From JAGWBG01 sp034421095 (GTDB lineage Bacteria; Chloroflexota; Dehalococcoidia; Lucifugimonadales; JAGWBF01): 64,000 bases of DNA. The stretch spans positions 25,597 to 89,596 of the forward strand of contig DAOUKR010000024.1 of assembly GCA_034421095.1 (NCBI GenBank). Reading direction: 5' to 3'. The notes under the pieces were generated by a model. That model had not been told where the DNA came from. It saw only the letters and a program-made list of their open reading frames with translations, and did no database searches. Of this stretch, positions 42,031 to 51,389 are shown piece by piece; position 1 is the first letter of the stretch; each line of letters begins with the position of its first letter. Position numbers and translations under genes: made by a program.

Positions 42031-42954
42031 TTGGAACCGGAAAATGTAATCTCAGCCACCAACCTGACCAAGCGCTATAACAACCTGGTCGCAGTTGACG
42101 GCATCAGCTTTGCTATTCGACGAAAGGAATGCTTCGGATTTCTGGGTCCTAACGGTGCCGGCAAGACCAGCACAATGAAGATGATATCCTGCATATCTCC
42201 CGTGACTGAAGGGGCGCTTTGGGTTGACGGCAAAGAGGTACACCGCAATCAGCGCGCCATCAAGCGGGTGTTGGGGGTAGTTTCCCAGGCCGACAGCCTT
42301 GACTCGGACCTGAGTGTGATACAGAACCTGCTGTCCTTTGGGCGCTTCTTCAATTTGCCGAAAGACACCGCGAACCGCCGCGCATGGGAAACCCTGGAGC
42401 TTTTCCAGCTAAAGGAAAGGGCCCACGATAAGCCCGATGAGTTGTCGGGTGGTTTGAGACGAAGGCTCCTAATCGCACGGGCGTTAATCCACACGCCGAA
42501 GATTTTGATACTCGACGAACCGACCACGGGCCTTGACCCCCAGGCACGCCTCTTCATGTGGGAGAACTTGAGCCTCCTCAAGTCCCAGGGTGTGACCGTA
42601 CTGCTGACCACACACTACATGGAGGAGGCTTCCTACCTGTGTGACCGCCTGGTGGTGATGGACGGAGGCAAGATTCTCGTCGAAGGCGCCCCGACGGAGC
42701 TTATCGGAAGCTACGCTGGAGAACAGGTGATAGAGATTAGGATAGGTATGGCGGAGAAAGCCAACCTGTTAGCCATGCTGGAGAGACAGACGCTTGAATT
42801 CGACGATACGGGAGACTCCGTCTTTATCTTCGGCAAAAACGGTGTACTTGTCCCGGAGAAGATAGGCCTGGAGGGTCATCGGGTGATTCAACGACCCGGA
42901 AATCTGGAGGATGTGTTCCTTCGACTGACGGGTCGGGGGCTGCGGGGAGAATGA
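42031..42954 (+). CDS. ABC-2 type exporter ATP-binding protein (DrrA/NodI-like)
   Basis: ATPase of 307 aa. Walker A GPNGAGKTS, signature LSGGLRRRLLIARALI, Walker B ILILDEPTTGLDPQARLFMW, and H-loop TTHYMEEASYLCDRL. The NodI/DrrA subfamily usually exports lipophilic or oligosaccharide compounds with an ABC-2 permease. The C-terminal 90 residues form the accessory domain typical of DrrA. TTG at 42031 is the only start consistent with the N-terminal family pattern. The stop overlaps the permease start (ATGA). Confidence 0.9.
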   Translation: MEPENVISATNLTKRYNNLVAVDGISFAIRRKECFGFLGPNGAGKTSTMKMISCISPVTEGALWVDGKEVHRNQRAIKRVLGVVSQADSLDSDLSVIQNLLSFGRFFNLPKDTANRRAWETLELFQLKERAHDKPDELSGGLRRRLLIARALIHTPKILILDEPTTGLDPQARLFMWENLSLLKSQGVTVLLTTHYMEEASYLCDRLVVMDGGKILVEGAPTELIGSYAGEQVIEIRIGMAEKANLLAMLERQTLEFDDTGDSVFIFGKNGVLVPEKIGLEGHRVIQRPGNLEDVFLRLTGRGLRGE

Positions 42955-43742
42955 GCATTATCACCCACACAGTGCAGAACACCGTCATCTGGGGCGGTTT
43001 CCGGGTCTGGCAACGAAATCGCGACGCCTTCTTTCGTTCCTGGGGTGTGGAGGTCGGCGGTATCTTCGTTGAGCCTTTCATCCTGCTTGTAGCCCTGGGA
43101 TTCGGTCTGGGGTCATATATACAGGGCTTCGACGACGACTTGAGCTACGCGGAATTTCTCGCCCCCGGAATTATCGCCAGCTACGCCATGTTCCACGCCA
43201 CCTTTGACAGCACCTTCGGCGCATATCTGCGGATGGAGACCCATCACATATATGAAGCCGTCCTCTTCTCGCCCCTGGGACCTGCGGATATTGTCATTGG
43301 AGAAGTCATGTGGAGCGCCACCCGAGCGGTGTTGTCGGCCGTAGCCGTACTGGCGGTGGCGGCCATGTTCGGGCTGGTGGACTCGCCCATGGCGGTGCTG
43401 GCTATCCCCAGCGCCTATCTCATAGGGGTCTCGATTGCTTCAATTGCCATGATTATGACCGCCACTGCCAACACAATCGGATCCATGAACAACTTCTTCA
43501 CTCTGTTTATCCTGCCGATGTTCTGGGTTAGCGGCGTTTTCTTCCCATTGGATCGCCTGCCGGACTGGGTCCAGTCCGTCGCCTGGGTACTTCCCCTAAC
43601 GCCAGCGACCGCCCTGGTAAGAGGCCTTGTAACCGGAGACCTCTCCTGGACTATGTTCGCCTGGGCGCTGGAGTTGATAGCCTACGCCGTTGTTGCTCTT
43701 TTCATGGCCTCCTATTTCATGCGCCGGCGGCTTATCAAGTAG
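42951..43742 (+). CDS. ABC-2 type exporter permease (NodJ/DrrB-like)
   Basis: A 263-aa integral membrane protein with about six helices. These include FVEPFILLVALGFGLGSYI near residue 40, FLAPGIIASYAMFHATFDSTFG with the ABC-2 signature region, FFTLFILPMFWVSGVFFPLD, and a C-terminal helix ending in MRRRLIK. Overlap of 4 nt with the ATPase gene supports a two-subunit exporter; the cargo is unknown. Confidence 0.9.
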   Translation: MSIITHTVQNTVIWGGFRVWQRNRDAFFRSWGVEVGGIFVEPFILLVALGFGLGSYIQGFDDDLSYAEFLAPGIIASYAMFHATFDSTFGAYLRMETHHIYEAVLFSPLGPADIVIGEVMWSATRAVLSAVAVLAVAAMFGLVDSPMAVLAIPSAYLIGVSIASIAMIMTATANTIGSMNNFFTLFILPMFWVSGVFFPLDRLPDWVQSVAWVLPLTPATALVRGLVTGDLSWTMFAWALELIAYAVVALFMASYFMRRRLIK

Positions 43743-43790
43743 GGCCTCTCCAAGTCAGAAATAGGGAAACCGTGTAGGCATATCACGACC

Positions 43791-45212
43791 TCACAACCCG
43801 GGTGCGCGCATCGAGTGCCAGGGTGTGGCCTGCTCGTAGGCATAGGCGGCACGCAGCAGGGTACCCTCGGCAAAGGGGCGGCCTCCCAGATGGAGACCTA
43901 TGGGAAGGTTGCCGGCGGTGAACCCACCCGGGACCGAGATACCGGGCAGGGAGGCCAGGGCGTAGGAACCCGTGTATGACCGCCGGAAGAAGAACCGGGA
44001 CCTGACCTGGTCCGTGTTCTCGAAGGGGGCAGTGAGACTGGTATGCCTGGGCGGAGGGTAGGGAGAGGTCGGGGACACCAGCACGTCCACCTGCTCCAGG
44101 GCCTCCATGAACTGTTGCCGCAGAATCACACGGGCCTTCATTGCCCGGTTGTAGAGCTTGGCCGGGACAAGGGCCGCAGATTGCAGGCGTGTCCTGCTTG
44201 CCGCGTCCAGGTCCAGGGGCCGGGTGCGCAGGATTTCGTCCCTGGCACCGGCTCCCTCCGTATCGGCAATGCCCACAAAAATGGCCCCAGCCAGAGATAC
44301 CAGAGGGATGGACACGTCCTGTACCTGCGCTCCCAACTGCCGGAACACCTCCAGGGAACTCTCAACAGCCGACTTTACCTCCGGGTCCATGTCGTCGCTG
44401 TCATGGAGCTCACGGATGAGTCCCACACGCAGACCCTGAACGCCGTCCCTTAGGCCGGCGGTGTAGTCCGGGACGGGCTTCCGGCTGGTGTAGGGGTCTT
44501 TGGGATCATAGCCGGCAACTGCCCCGAGGACCAGGGCGCAGTCCTCCACCGTCTTGGTCATGGGCGCGGCAGCATCCATGAACCAGCACATTGGTGTGAC
44601 GCCGAAGCGGCTCACCCGAGTGAAGGTGGGCCGCAAGCCCACCACGTTGCAATAGGAAGCCGGCCCTCGCCCCGAACCGCCCGTGTCCTCCCCCAAAGAT
44701 GCAGCGCACAGGTGGGCTGACAGGGCCACCCCGGAGCCGCTGCTGGATTCTCCCGGAGTGCGCTCCAGGTCCCAGGGATTTCTGGGTATGCCCCAGGGAG
44801 GTGACTGGGTGCCGCCCATAGCCAGTTCACTGAGGTTGAGTTTGCCAAGGAGAATGGCGCCGGCATCTTTGATTCTGCTAATAACCGTGGCGTCCTCACC
44901 CGGAACGAAGTCCTTGTAGGTACGGGAACCGTTGGTGGTGAGTATACCTTCGGTCCAGAACTGGTCCTTGACTGCCACCGGCACGCCAAATAGAGCACCC
45001 GACCCATCTCCCCTCTGAACGGCCTGCTCAGCCTGACGAGCCGCATCCAGGGCTTCCTCGCGGCACACGGTTATGTAGCCCTTCAGGTTGGAGTCCAACC
45101 GGTCTATACGCTCCAAATAGGACTGCACCACCTCGACCGGAGAGACTCGTTTTGCCCTGATCGCCTCAGCAGTCTCGGCCGCCGACAGGAATGGTATGTC
45201 CTGGCTGACCAT
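43791..45212 (-). CDS. Amidase signature family protein (GatA-like)
   Basis: A 473-aa Ser-cisSer-Lys amidase. Catalytic Lys in GVPVAVKDQF, the serine-rich motif PGESSSGSGVALSAHL (cis-Ser), and the nucleophile Ser in EDTGGSGRGPASYCNVVGLRP. The neighbouring GatC-like protein fits a GatCA-style pair. GatB is not present nearby and the usual GatA GGSSGG element is altered, so a catabolic amide hydrolase is more likely than a tRNA amidotransferase. Start ATG 45212 directly follows the gatC-like stop, with GAGGAGG inside that gene. Confidence 0.85.
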   Translation of the reverse strand: MVSQDIPFLSAAETAEAIRAKRVSPVEVVQSYLERIDRLDSNLKGYITVCREEALDAARQAEQAVQRGDGSGALFGVPVAVKDQFWTEGILTTNGSRTYKDFVPGEDATVISRIKDAGAILLGKLNLSELAMGGTQSPPWGIPRNPWDLERTPGESSSGSGVALSAHLCAASLGEDTGGSGRGPASYCNVVGLRPTFTRVSRFGVTPMCWFMDAAAPMTKTVEDCALVLGAVAGYDPKDPYTSRKPVPDYTAGLRDGVQGLRVGLIRELHDSDDMDPEVKSAVESSLEVFRQLGAQVQDVSIPLVSLAGAIFVGIADTEGAGARDEILRTRPLDLDAASRTRLQSAALVPAKLYNRAMKARVILRQQFMEALEQVDVLVSPTSPYPPPRHTSLTAPFENTDQVRSRFFFRRSYTGSYALASLPGISVPGGFTAGNLPIGLHLGGRPFAEGTLLRAAYAYEQATPWHSMRAPGL

Positions 45213-45213
45213 C

Positions 45214-45399
45214 TTACGCCTCCTCTTCCGGGAACAGGACTACAGGTTGGATATTGTCAAGGTCGAGTTCCTTGAGACGTTCCAACTCCTGCACAAGGCT
45301 ATCGAAGCGACTGGTTACCTCGGATAGCTCGTCCTCAGAAATGGTGATGCCCACCAGCCCGGCCAACTCCCGGACCCGGTCTTCACTGGACAGTGCCAT
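45214..45399 (-). CDS. GatC-like small subunit
   Basis: A protein of about 61 aa resembling the GatC subunit. It has VRELAGLVGITISEDELSEV, a helical pair (SRFDSLVQELERLKELDLD) and the C-terminal NIQPVVLFPEEEA, where GatC has a P-rich tail that wraps GatA. It is shorter than classical GatC (about 95 aa). ATG at 45399 is preferred (GGAGG at 5 nt). It probably stabilises the adjacent amidase. Confidence 0.75.
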   Translation of the reverse strand: MALSSEDRVRELAGLVGITISEDELSEVTSRFDSLVQELERLKELDLDNIQPVVLFPEEEA

Positions 45400-45699
45400 A
45401 GTTCCTCCCACACGCCTGGTTGCTTTCTACTTTATGTCAACTCGATTGATTCTACTCAGTGGCAGCAACGGACTCGGCGAAAGATGGTGCCAACTCAGTC
45501 ACGGCTCCACATGAGCCATTGTAGTTACAGCTACGGACATCGTCAACCCGACAGAACAGGCGTGGCCTTGAAATCCATGCTAAAATGAGCGAAGACAAGT
45601 TTCAGACCTGCCCCTGGGTGAAACGTAGCATGTCGGACAGCCAGAGGACTGTTGGCGGACATTGACTTGAGAATTAGCAAGCCCAGCCAGGAGGATAGT

Positions 45700-46623
45700 A
45701 TGACTGCGAGAAATCTGCCAACGCGAGAAGAGGTGGACTCCTATTTCAAGGAACGCAGCAATTGGGGACGGTGGGGCAAAGATGACGAGGTTGGGGCTAT
45801 AAACCTTATCACCCCTCAGAAGCGTGTAGCCGCCGCCAGCCTGGTACGCAGCGGAAGGTCCGTGTCCCTTAGCAGGTACTTTCCAAAGACTCCCAGCCCG
45901 GAAAACCCAACCCCGGCGCAGCACTGGATGCGTACCGTACCTCGTGGTGAGAAGGGCGGCTTCTCGGCAGACTACTATGGAATCTACTATCACGGAGTCG
46001 CTTCAACCCATCTGGACGCTCTGTGTCACGTATGGAATGAAAACGGCATGTGGAACGGCCGCGACCCTGCTGAAGAAATCACCTTCGACGGAGCCAAGTT
46101 TGGAGCCGTGGACCAGTGGAGCAACGGGATTATCACCAGGGGTGTATTCATTGACGTACCCAAATACCGGGGTGAAGCCTACGTTACGCAAGACCGCCCC
46201 GTCCACGGCGAAGAGCTGGAAGACATAGCCAGAACTGAGGGTGTAACGGTGGAGTCCGGTGACGCTCTGGTAGTCTACAGCGGGCGGGAGGCTTTCTCAG
46301 ATGCCCAGCCCTACGCTGCATACGCCGCCAGCAACCCGGAGAGGCCGGGTCTCCACGTCTCGTGCCTCCCCTTTGTAAGAGACCATGACGTGTCAATAAT
46401 AGTCTGGGACATGATGGACCTGGCACCCGGTGGGTACGACATTCCCTGGGGAGTCCACGGCGCGATCTTCGCCTACGGAGTCGCACTGCTGGACAATGCC
46501 TTGCTGCAACCCCTCGCAGAGGCATGTGCCCAAGAAGGCCGCTACGAGTTCATGCTGATGGTCGCCCCGCTGAAGGTAGAGGGCGGCACGGGCTCTCCCG
46601 TCAATCCCATCGCCTTGTTCTAG
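45700..46623 (+). CDS. Cyclase-family hydrolase (kynurenine formamidase-like)
   Basis: A 307-aa member of the cyclase/KynB fold. The metal-binding motif HGVASTHLDALCHVWNENG contains H-x-D-x3-H. SNGIITRGVFIDVPKY, GDALVVYSGRE and WDMMDLAPGGYDIPWGVHGA match the bacterial Cyclase family, which hydrolyses formyl-kynurenine, cyclic amides or related substrates. AGGAGG precedes ATG at 45700; an upstream TTG at 45652 is less credible. It converges with the lyase gene 8 bp away. Substrate unknown. Confidence 0.88.
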   Translation: MTARNLPTREEVDSYFKERSNWGRWGKDDEVGAINLITPQKRVAAASLVRSGRSVSLSRYFPKTPSPENPTPAQHWMRTVPRGEKGGFSADYYGIYYHGVASTHLDALCHVWNENGMWNGRDPAEEITFDGAKFGAVDQWSNGIITRGVFIDVPKYRGEAYVTQDRPVHGEELEDIARTEGVTVESGDALVVYSGREAFSDAQPYAAYAASNPERPGLHVSCLPFVRDHDVSIIVWDMMDLAPGGYDIPWGVHGAIFAYGVALLDNALLQPLAEACAQEGRYEFMLMVAPLKVEGGTGSPVNPIALF

Positions 46624-46630
46624 CCCTTCC

Positions 46631-47488
46631 TCATCGGCGAGCAGGTGCCTCGGATACCCCGTACCTCTGCTCCATTTCGTATATACCTTCCAGTCCCAGC
46701 AGGTTGGGGTAGTCCCAGCGCGTTTCCCATCGGTCAAGGTTTATCTGGCCGGTCGTCTTCAATTCTTCAAAAGAGTCCTTAACGGCCAGGTACACCTTCC
46801 AAGTGGTAGCTCCGCAAATCATGAGCTTATAGCCCATCCTGTCCACCTCTTGGGTCGGTAGAAGGTCGCCATTGTACATCCGTGGCACGTCCTTCAAGTC
46901 GGCAGCGTAGGCCTGCAAGTCCTCCACGGTCTTGATGCCATCCACGAACACCATGTCGGCTCCGGCGTCTATATAAGCCTTACACCTCCTTACGGTGTCT
47001 TCCCATCCGGTCACAGCGTAGGCGTCACTGCGGGCAATGATGGTAAAATCCGAGTCTCTGCGAGCGTCCAAGGCAGCGTGAATCTTCTGCACCATTTCAT
47101 CTTGCGGTATGACCTCCTTGCCCTCGAAGAACCCGCATTTCTTCGGCGAGAGCTGGTCCTCTATGTGTATAGCCGCTACTCCGGCGTCCTCGTATTCCCG
47201 CACAGTCCGCCAGACGTTGATGGGGTTGCCGTATCCGGTATCCGCATCGCACACCACAGGAGCCGAGACGGCCCCTGCGATATACCTGGCGTTCTGAACC
47301 ATCTCGGTCTGTGTTATGAGGCCCACATCGGCAAAACCCCTCTCAGCGGCGGTACCGGAGCCGGTCATGTACACCGCCTCGAAGCCCGTGGCCTCGGCAA
47401 TCTTGGCATGGAAGGCATTCAGAACAAAGGGGGCTACCACGAGGTTGCCCGAACCGAGCATCCTGCGTAACCGAGTCGTAGCTTTCAT
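46631..47488 (-). CDS. Isocitrate lyase/PEP mutase superfamily lyase
   Basis: A 285-aa TIM-barrel lyase (methylisocitrate lyase, oxaloacetate decarboxylase and dimethylmalate lyase are relatives). The metal/substrate site is VVCDADTGYGNPINVWRT, the acid pair is in IHIEDQLSPKKCGF (KKCGF with the catalytic-loop Cys), and FTIIARSDAYAVTGW is conserved. ATG at 47488 has GGAGG 7 nt upstream; an upstream start at 47638 would lie inside ggt. It follows ggt by 29 bp and is probably cotranscribed. Exact 2-oxoacid substrate unresolved. Confidence 0.88.
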   Translation of the reverse strand: MKATTRLRRMLGSGNLVVAPFVLNAFHAKIAEATGFEAVYMTGSGTAAERGFADVGLITQTEMVQNARYIAGAVSAPVVCDADTGYGNPINVWRTVREYEDAGVAAIHIEDQLSPKKCGFFEGKEVIPQDEMVQKIHAALDARRDSDFTIIARSDAYAVTGWEDTVRRCKAYIDAGADMVFVDGIKTVEDLQAYAADLKDVPRMYNGDLLPTQEVDRMGYKLMICGATTWKVYLAVKDSFEELKTTGQINLDRWETRWDYPNLLGLEGIYEMEQRYGVSEAPARR

Positions 47489-47517
47489 ATTCGCTCCTCC
47501 AAATTGTTGTCCGCTCG

Positions 47518-49254
47518 TTACCAGCCAAGGGCATAGCTGTCCCACCGGGGGTCTGCGCCACCCAAAAGGATGCCACGCTCCCGGTCTGCTACGATGCCAC
47601 ACAGGTCTCCGGTAGACATGTTCGCCCCACTCCACCACTCTACTTTGTGGCCCAGCTTCGCCAGCGCCTCGCCCACTTCCACCCCGATACGGCCCTCCAG
47701 GACAAGCTGGCCCGGCTCATAGGAATGAGGCCAGGATGTATTGGGATAGGCATTTGAACGGAACCGGGGCACTTCCACCGCCTGCTGGGGATTAAGCCCA
47801 AACTCAACTATGCTGAGGAACATCTGGGCCATGGCCTGCACCTGCATGTCGTCGCTCGGAGTCCCAAAGGGCATGTACAGTTCGCCTTTCTTGAGGACCA
47901 TGGCCGGGCTGGGAGTGAGACGGGGACGTTTCCAAGGCCCAAGGCAGGAGGGATGGGCCGGGTCCAGCCAACTCTGGCCTCCACGGGAGGAGATAATCAG
48001 TCCCAAGCCGGGAACGATAGGGGTGTGGGTAAATCCGTCGCTGGGAGTGGACGAGAAGGCATTCCCCCATCGGTCTACGACGCAGGTATAGCTGGTATCT
48101 GGGACAGGAAGCCCAGGAGCCGGGGCATTCGTGGCAGCACGCGGAACCACCTCCTTGCCTCTGTAGGGCCACGGGTTGCCTGGGAGAGGCAATTCGAGAC
48201 GTGTTCTCTCAGGGTCTATCGCTTCACGTCTGACCGCCGCGTACTCCTTGGAGTTCAGGCCGGCCATCGGCACGTCCACGAAATCCGGGTCACCGTAGTA
48301 GGCCTCGCGGTCGGCAAAAGCCAGCTTTGTAGCTTCCACCAGGGTATGGACGTATTGGGCGGAGTTGTGACCCATCCCCCGGAGGTCGAAACTATCCAGG
48401 ATATGCAACACTTCAATAAGGGCCGGACCCTGACACCAGGGCCCACAAGTGTAAACAGTATAGTCTCCATAGGTCCCTACCTCCGGCTTCTCCACCTTAA
48501 CGCTAAAATCGGCAAAGTCCTGCATGGTGAGGAGGCCGTTGTTCTCCTGGCAGAAGCGCACCATCTTTTCGGCCACTTCGCCCTTGTAGAAGAAGTCCCT
48601 GGCGGCTCTCATGGCCTCCTGGCGACCCCTGTAGGCATTAGCCCTCTCCACTTCTATCATCTGCCGGAAGACCCGTGCCAGGTCCTTCTGGACAAACACG
48701 TCGCCATGCTGGAGGGGCCTTCCGCCGGGCATAAAAATCTCGACGGTGCCGGGTTGATTCTCGATATTCTCCCTGTACCGATTGATGCCACCGTTGGTAT
48801 TATAGGAGGTGGGTACGCCTTTCTCTGCCATCTCAAGACCGGGCGATACTACTTGCTCAAAGGTCATGGTCCCATATAGCTCCAGAGCGGTAATCCAGGC
48901 ATCACAGGCAGCCGGCACTACGCTTCTGGGCATGTCGAGAGGTATCTCGCCGCCATACTTCTTCAGGTAGTCATCCAGGTTAGCAGCTTTGGGCCAACGA
49001 CCAAGCCCACTTATGGTCAGTACCTCTCGCTTATCGGCCAGATAGAGGATGATTGGGGCGACCCCGGCAAAGCTCGTGAGGTGGGGAAGGGCCACGTTTA
49101 TGGCGATACCTGAGGCTACTCCCGCATCAATTGCGTTTCCGCCCTCCTCAAGCACACGGAATCCCGCCTGGGCTGCGAGATAATGACCTGAAGCAACCAT
49201 ATGGTTGGTGCCTATGAATGGGACCCGGTGACGTGGAAATCCCTCTGGCGTCAT
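47518..49254 (-). CDS. ggt: Gamma-glutamyltransferase family protein
   Basis: A Ntn-hydrolase of about 578 aa. N-terminal MVASGHYLAAQAGFRVLEEGGNAIDAG. The autoprocessing site is DTSYTCVVDRWGNAFSSTPSDG, in which the Thr of D-T-S-Y occupies the position of the catalytic Thr (T-T-H in E. coli). PCLGPWKRPRLTPSP is replaced family-wise by similar segments before LKKGELYMPFGTPSDD. No signal peptide is seen, so it may be cytoplasmic and act like the acylase or catabolic Ggt homologues. ATG at 49254 is preferred over GTG at 49272 on spacing to AAAGG. Confidence 0.85.
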   Translation of the reverse strand: MTPEGFPRHRVPFIGTNHMVASGHYLAAQAGFRVLEEGGNAIDAGVASGIAINVALPHLTSFAGVAPIILYLADKREVLTISGLGRWPKAANLDDYLKKYGGEIPLDMPRSVVPAACDAWITALELYGTMTFEQVVSPGLEMAEKGVPTSYNTNGGINRYRENIENQPGTVEIFMPGGRPLQHGDVFVQKDLARVFRQMIEVERANAYRGRQEAMRAARDFFYKGEVAEKMVRFCQENNGLLTMQDFADFSVKVEKPEVGTYGDYTVYTCGPWCQGPALIEVLHILDSFDLRGMGHNSAQYVHTLVEATKLAFADREAYYGDPDFVDVPMAGLNSKEYAAVRREAIDPERTRLELPLPGNPWPYRGKEVVPRAATNAPAPGLPVPDTSYTCVVDRWGNAFSSTPSDGFTHTPIVPGLGLIISSRGGQSWLDPAHPSCLGPWKRPRLTPSPAMVLKKGELYMPFGTPSDDMQVQAMAQMFLSIVEFGLNPQQAVEVPRFRSNAYPNTSWPHSYEPGQLVLEGRIGVEVGEALAKLGHKVEWWSGANMSTGDLCGIVADRERGILLGGADPRWDSYALGW

Positions 49255-49517
49255 TGGCAGATGACCTTTCACCTCTTTTCGATAAGAATACTCCTTTGCG
49301 ACTCAGAAGGGAAGTAAGCGTGTCGGTATTGCCAGATGGCGACGTAAGGGTAAGAAGGGTTGCCCACGAAGATGCAACCCGAATCATAGGCTCATACGGC
49401 TACGTTGCTCTTAGCAGAGGTGCTGCTACATGTTCTGCTGGAGGCCAACCACAAGGGAGAATAGCCAAAACCGCTTGAGCTAAGCAGAAGAGCGGGTATC
49501 TATCCTCATGGTAATAT

Positions 49518-49531
49518 AGTATTATTATACT
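49518..49531. promoter_or_regulatory. Candidate operator, AGTAT-N4-ATACT dyad
   Basis: Perfect 5-bp inverted repeat AGTAT-TATT-ATACT in an AT-rich patch (GTAATATAGTATTATTATAC) about 135 bp before the wHTH gene. Such dyads often bind the adjacent regulator; not proven. The rest of 49255-49664 shows no gene. Confidence 0.35.
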
Positions 49532-49664
49532 GGGTATTCTGAGTAAGCTTCAAAGGAAAGTCGAGTGTCAGCACGAAAGGGATAGCTCACCCTAGATATA
49601 TCAGGTAGCTGACGCTAAAATACGCCCGCCTCAAAGACAACTTGAACTAGAGTGGAGGTTTTCG

Positions 49665-49976
49665 ATGGCGGAGATCCGGCGACTGATACGTCCCAAAGAG
49701 CACACCCGACTGGGTATGTTCCACTTGGAGGAGGCCGTATTGGATGTTCTGCTGGAGGCCAAGGAAAGAGGAGAGAGCATGTGGGCGTATGAGATAGGCA
49801 AGAGGGCAGGCATCTTCAGCACACATGACGGCATTGAGATTACCTATGGCGTTCTGATAAAGCTCAGGATAGACGGGAGAGTGCAGAACTGCAAGAAAAA
49901 GCCGGACTCAGAGCTTCGGGACGCATGGGAGCTAACCGCCGAAGAGTATATCAGTCGCAGGGACGAAGTGAGCTAG
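49665..49976 (+). CDS. Small winged-helix-like regulator
   Basis: A 103-aa basic protein with a PadR/MarR-style winged-helix look. FHLEEAVLDVLLEAKERGESM is followed by a recognition-helix-like WAYEIGKRAGIFS and a C-terminal wing YGVLIKLRIDGRVQNCKKK before WELTAEEYISRRDE. GGAGG precedes the ATG. No enzyme is adjacent in the same direction. Its target may be its own upstream dyad. Family assignment is tentative. Confidence 0.65.
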   Translation: MAEIRRLIRPKEHTRLGMFHLEEAVLDVLLEAKERGESMWAYEIGKRAGIFSTHDGIEITYGVLIKLRIDGRVQNCKKKPDSELRDAWELTAEEYISRRDEVS

Positions 49977-50420
49977 CTACCCCGACATGATCGAGCAAGT
50001 TAAGCATTCCCTCCATTCAATCCAGTCCAAGCCGTATGGGCATCCATCTTATTCCGCTTCCTAGGTCAATGCCTGGGAATGAGGTTACTTGACAGCGTCA
50101 CAAAATTACATTGGACTTGACCTCTTGCCAACTGACCCAAGTCTGGCTCCCCTTTTGCCCTCCGCTCCCGAACCGCCTATACGCCACCTGGCACTCAACA
50201 ACCCAGACCCCCTCCGTCGAATCGTTATCCCATTCCTGAGCCGCTAGACGGGATGCCTAGGGTCTTTGCGCTGTTGCTCCGAAGCGAGTGAAGGGACTAA
50301 GACCTTGTTATTTGTGCCGTTCTGCCACCTGAGAATTTTAGACTCCTCACTAACTTCGGAGTGACGGATTGGGGCGTTCGGAATAACAACCATAAGACCC
50401 TTAGCCTCAGCGTCATGCGT
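49977..50420. other. Intergenic region upstream of etfBA
   Basis: About 440 bp with no supportable gene. It contains one diverged repeat (TAGACTCCTCACTAACTTCGG then AGTGACGG at about 50339-50367), similar to the palindromic family, and TTGACA hexamers without good -10 partners. Confidence 0.4.
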
Positions 50421-50449
50421 TTGACAGTACATTACGCCGGTGCTATATT
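50421..50449 (+). promoter_or_regulatory. Promoter for etfBA
   Basis: TTGACA (50421-50426), 17-bp spacer and TATATT (50444-50449), 72 bp before the etfB ATG. A CCTACCTGCC palindrome lies in the predicted leader (50463-50484). Confidence 0.7.
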
Positions 50450-50520
50450 TCACGGTGTTCTGTCCTACCTGCCGGTAGGCAGGAGTAATGTCCCGCTGTG
50501 ACTGACCCAGAGGAGGTACT

Positions 50521-51321
50521 ATGTCCTTGAATATCGTCGTCCTTGCCAAGCAGGTCATAGACCCCGAGATGCCCGTGTCCGCTTTCCAGGTTGACCGGGA
50601 GAGCCGGTCGGTGGTCACACCATCCAACATACCGCCAGTGGTTAATGGATTCGACGAGAACGCCGTTGAAGCAGCCCTTCAAATCAAAGAGTCTCAGGGC
50701 GCTACCATAACCGTTATATCCATGGGCAAGGGTTTTTCCATGGACGTAATGAAGAAGCCCCTGTCAATGGGCGCCGACGAACTGGTCCTGCTTCAGGACG
50801 AGGCATTCGACAACGTGGCGGACAGCTTCTTCATAGCCCACGTACTGGCTGCCGCCATAAGGAAGCTGGACCGTTTCGACCTCATCATTTGTGGACGTCA
50901 GGCTTCGGACTGGGACAACGCTCAGGTGCCACTTGGAGTCGCCGAGATTCTTGACATCTCTTGCGTTACCATAGGTAAGAAAGTAGAGGTTGACGACGGC
51001 AAGGTGATAGTAGAACGCATAATTCCCGAGGGCTATGAGGTGGTCGAGTCCCAGCTACCTGCCCTGGTTACAGTCAGCAACGAACTGGGACAACCCCGCT
51101 ATCCTACTCTCCGGGGAATCATGTCGGCCACCCGCAAGAAACCCACGATATGGAGCGCCCACGACCTTGAAATTGACACGTCCGAAATGAATCCCCGTCT
51201 CACCCTCGTGGACCTCTTTGTACCCGTTACGGAGAAAAGTTGCGAGTTCATCGAAGGAGCGGATGAAGAGGAAGCAGGTAGAAACCTGGCGCTGCGACTC
51301 AGGGAGGCCAAACTTATCTAG
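50521..51321 (+). CDS. etfB: Electron transfer flavoprotein beta subunit
   Basis: A 266-aa EtfB that binds AMP or a second FAD and passes electrons from acyl-CoA or other dehydrogenases. It begins NIVVLAKQVIDPEM, has GFDENAVEAALQIKE, the diagnostic DLIICGRQASDWDNAQVPLGVAEIL and GIMSATRKKP near residue 200. GAGGAGG lies just before the ATG. It is first in a two-gene operon with etfA. Confidence 0.95.
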   Translation: MSLNIVVLAKQVIDPEMPVSAFQVDRESRSVVTPSNIPPVVNGFDENAVEAALQIKESQGATITVISMGKGFSMDVMKKPLSMGADELVLLQDEAFDNVADSFFIAHVLAAAIRKLDRFDLIICGRQASDWDNAQVPLGVAEILDISCVTIGKKVEVDDGKVIVERIIPEGYEVVESQLPALVTVSNELGQPRYPTLRGIMSATRKKPTIWSAHDLEIDTSEMNPRLTLVDLFVPVTEKSCEFIEGADEEEAGRNLALRLREAKLI

Positions 51322-51345
51322 CTACCTGCCCTCCGCAGGTAGGTC
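51322..51345. repeat. CTACCTGC palindrome between etfB and etfA
   Basis: CTACCTGC-CCTCC-GCAGGTAG forms an 8-bp hairpin, beginning at the last base of the etfB stop codon. A related sequence, CCTACCTGCCGGTAGGCAGG, lies in the etfB leader (50463-50482). Possibly an mRNA-stability or translational-coupling element, or another small repeat family. Confidence 0.5.
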
Positions 51346-51389
51346 GGATTCGGACGTTCAGATGATTGCTAATCCCCGGGAGGTCTTAT

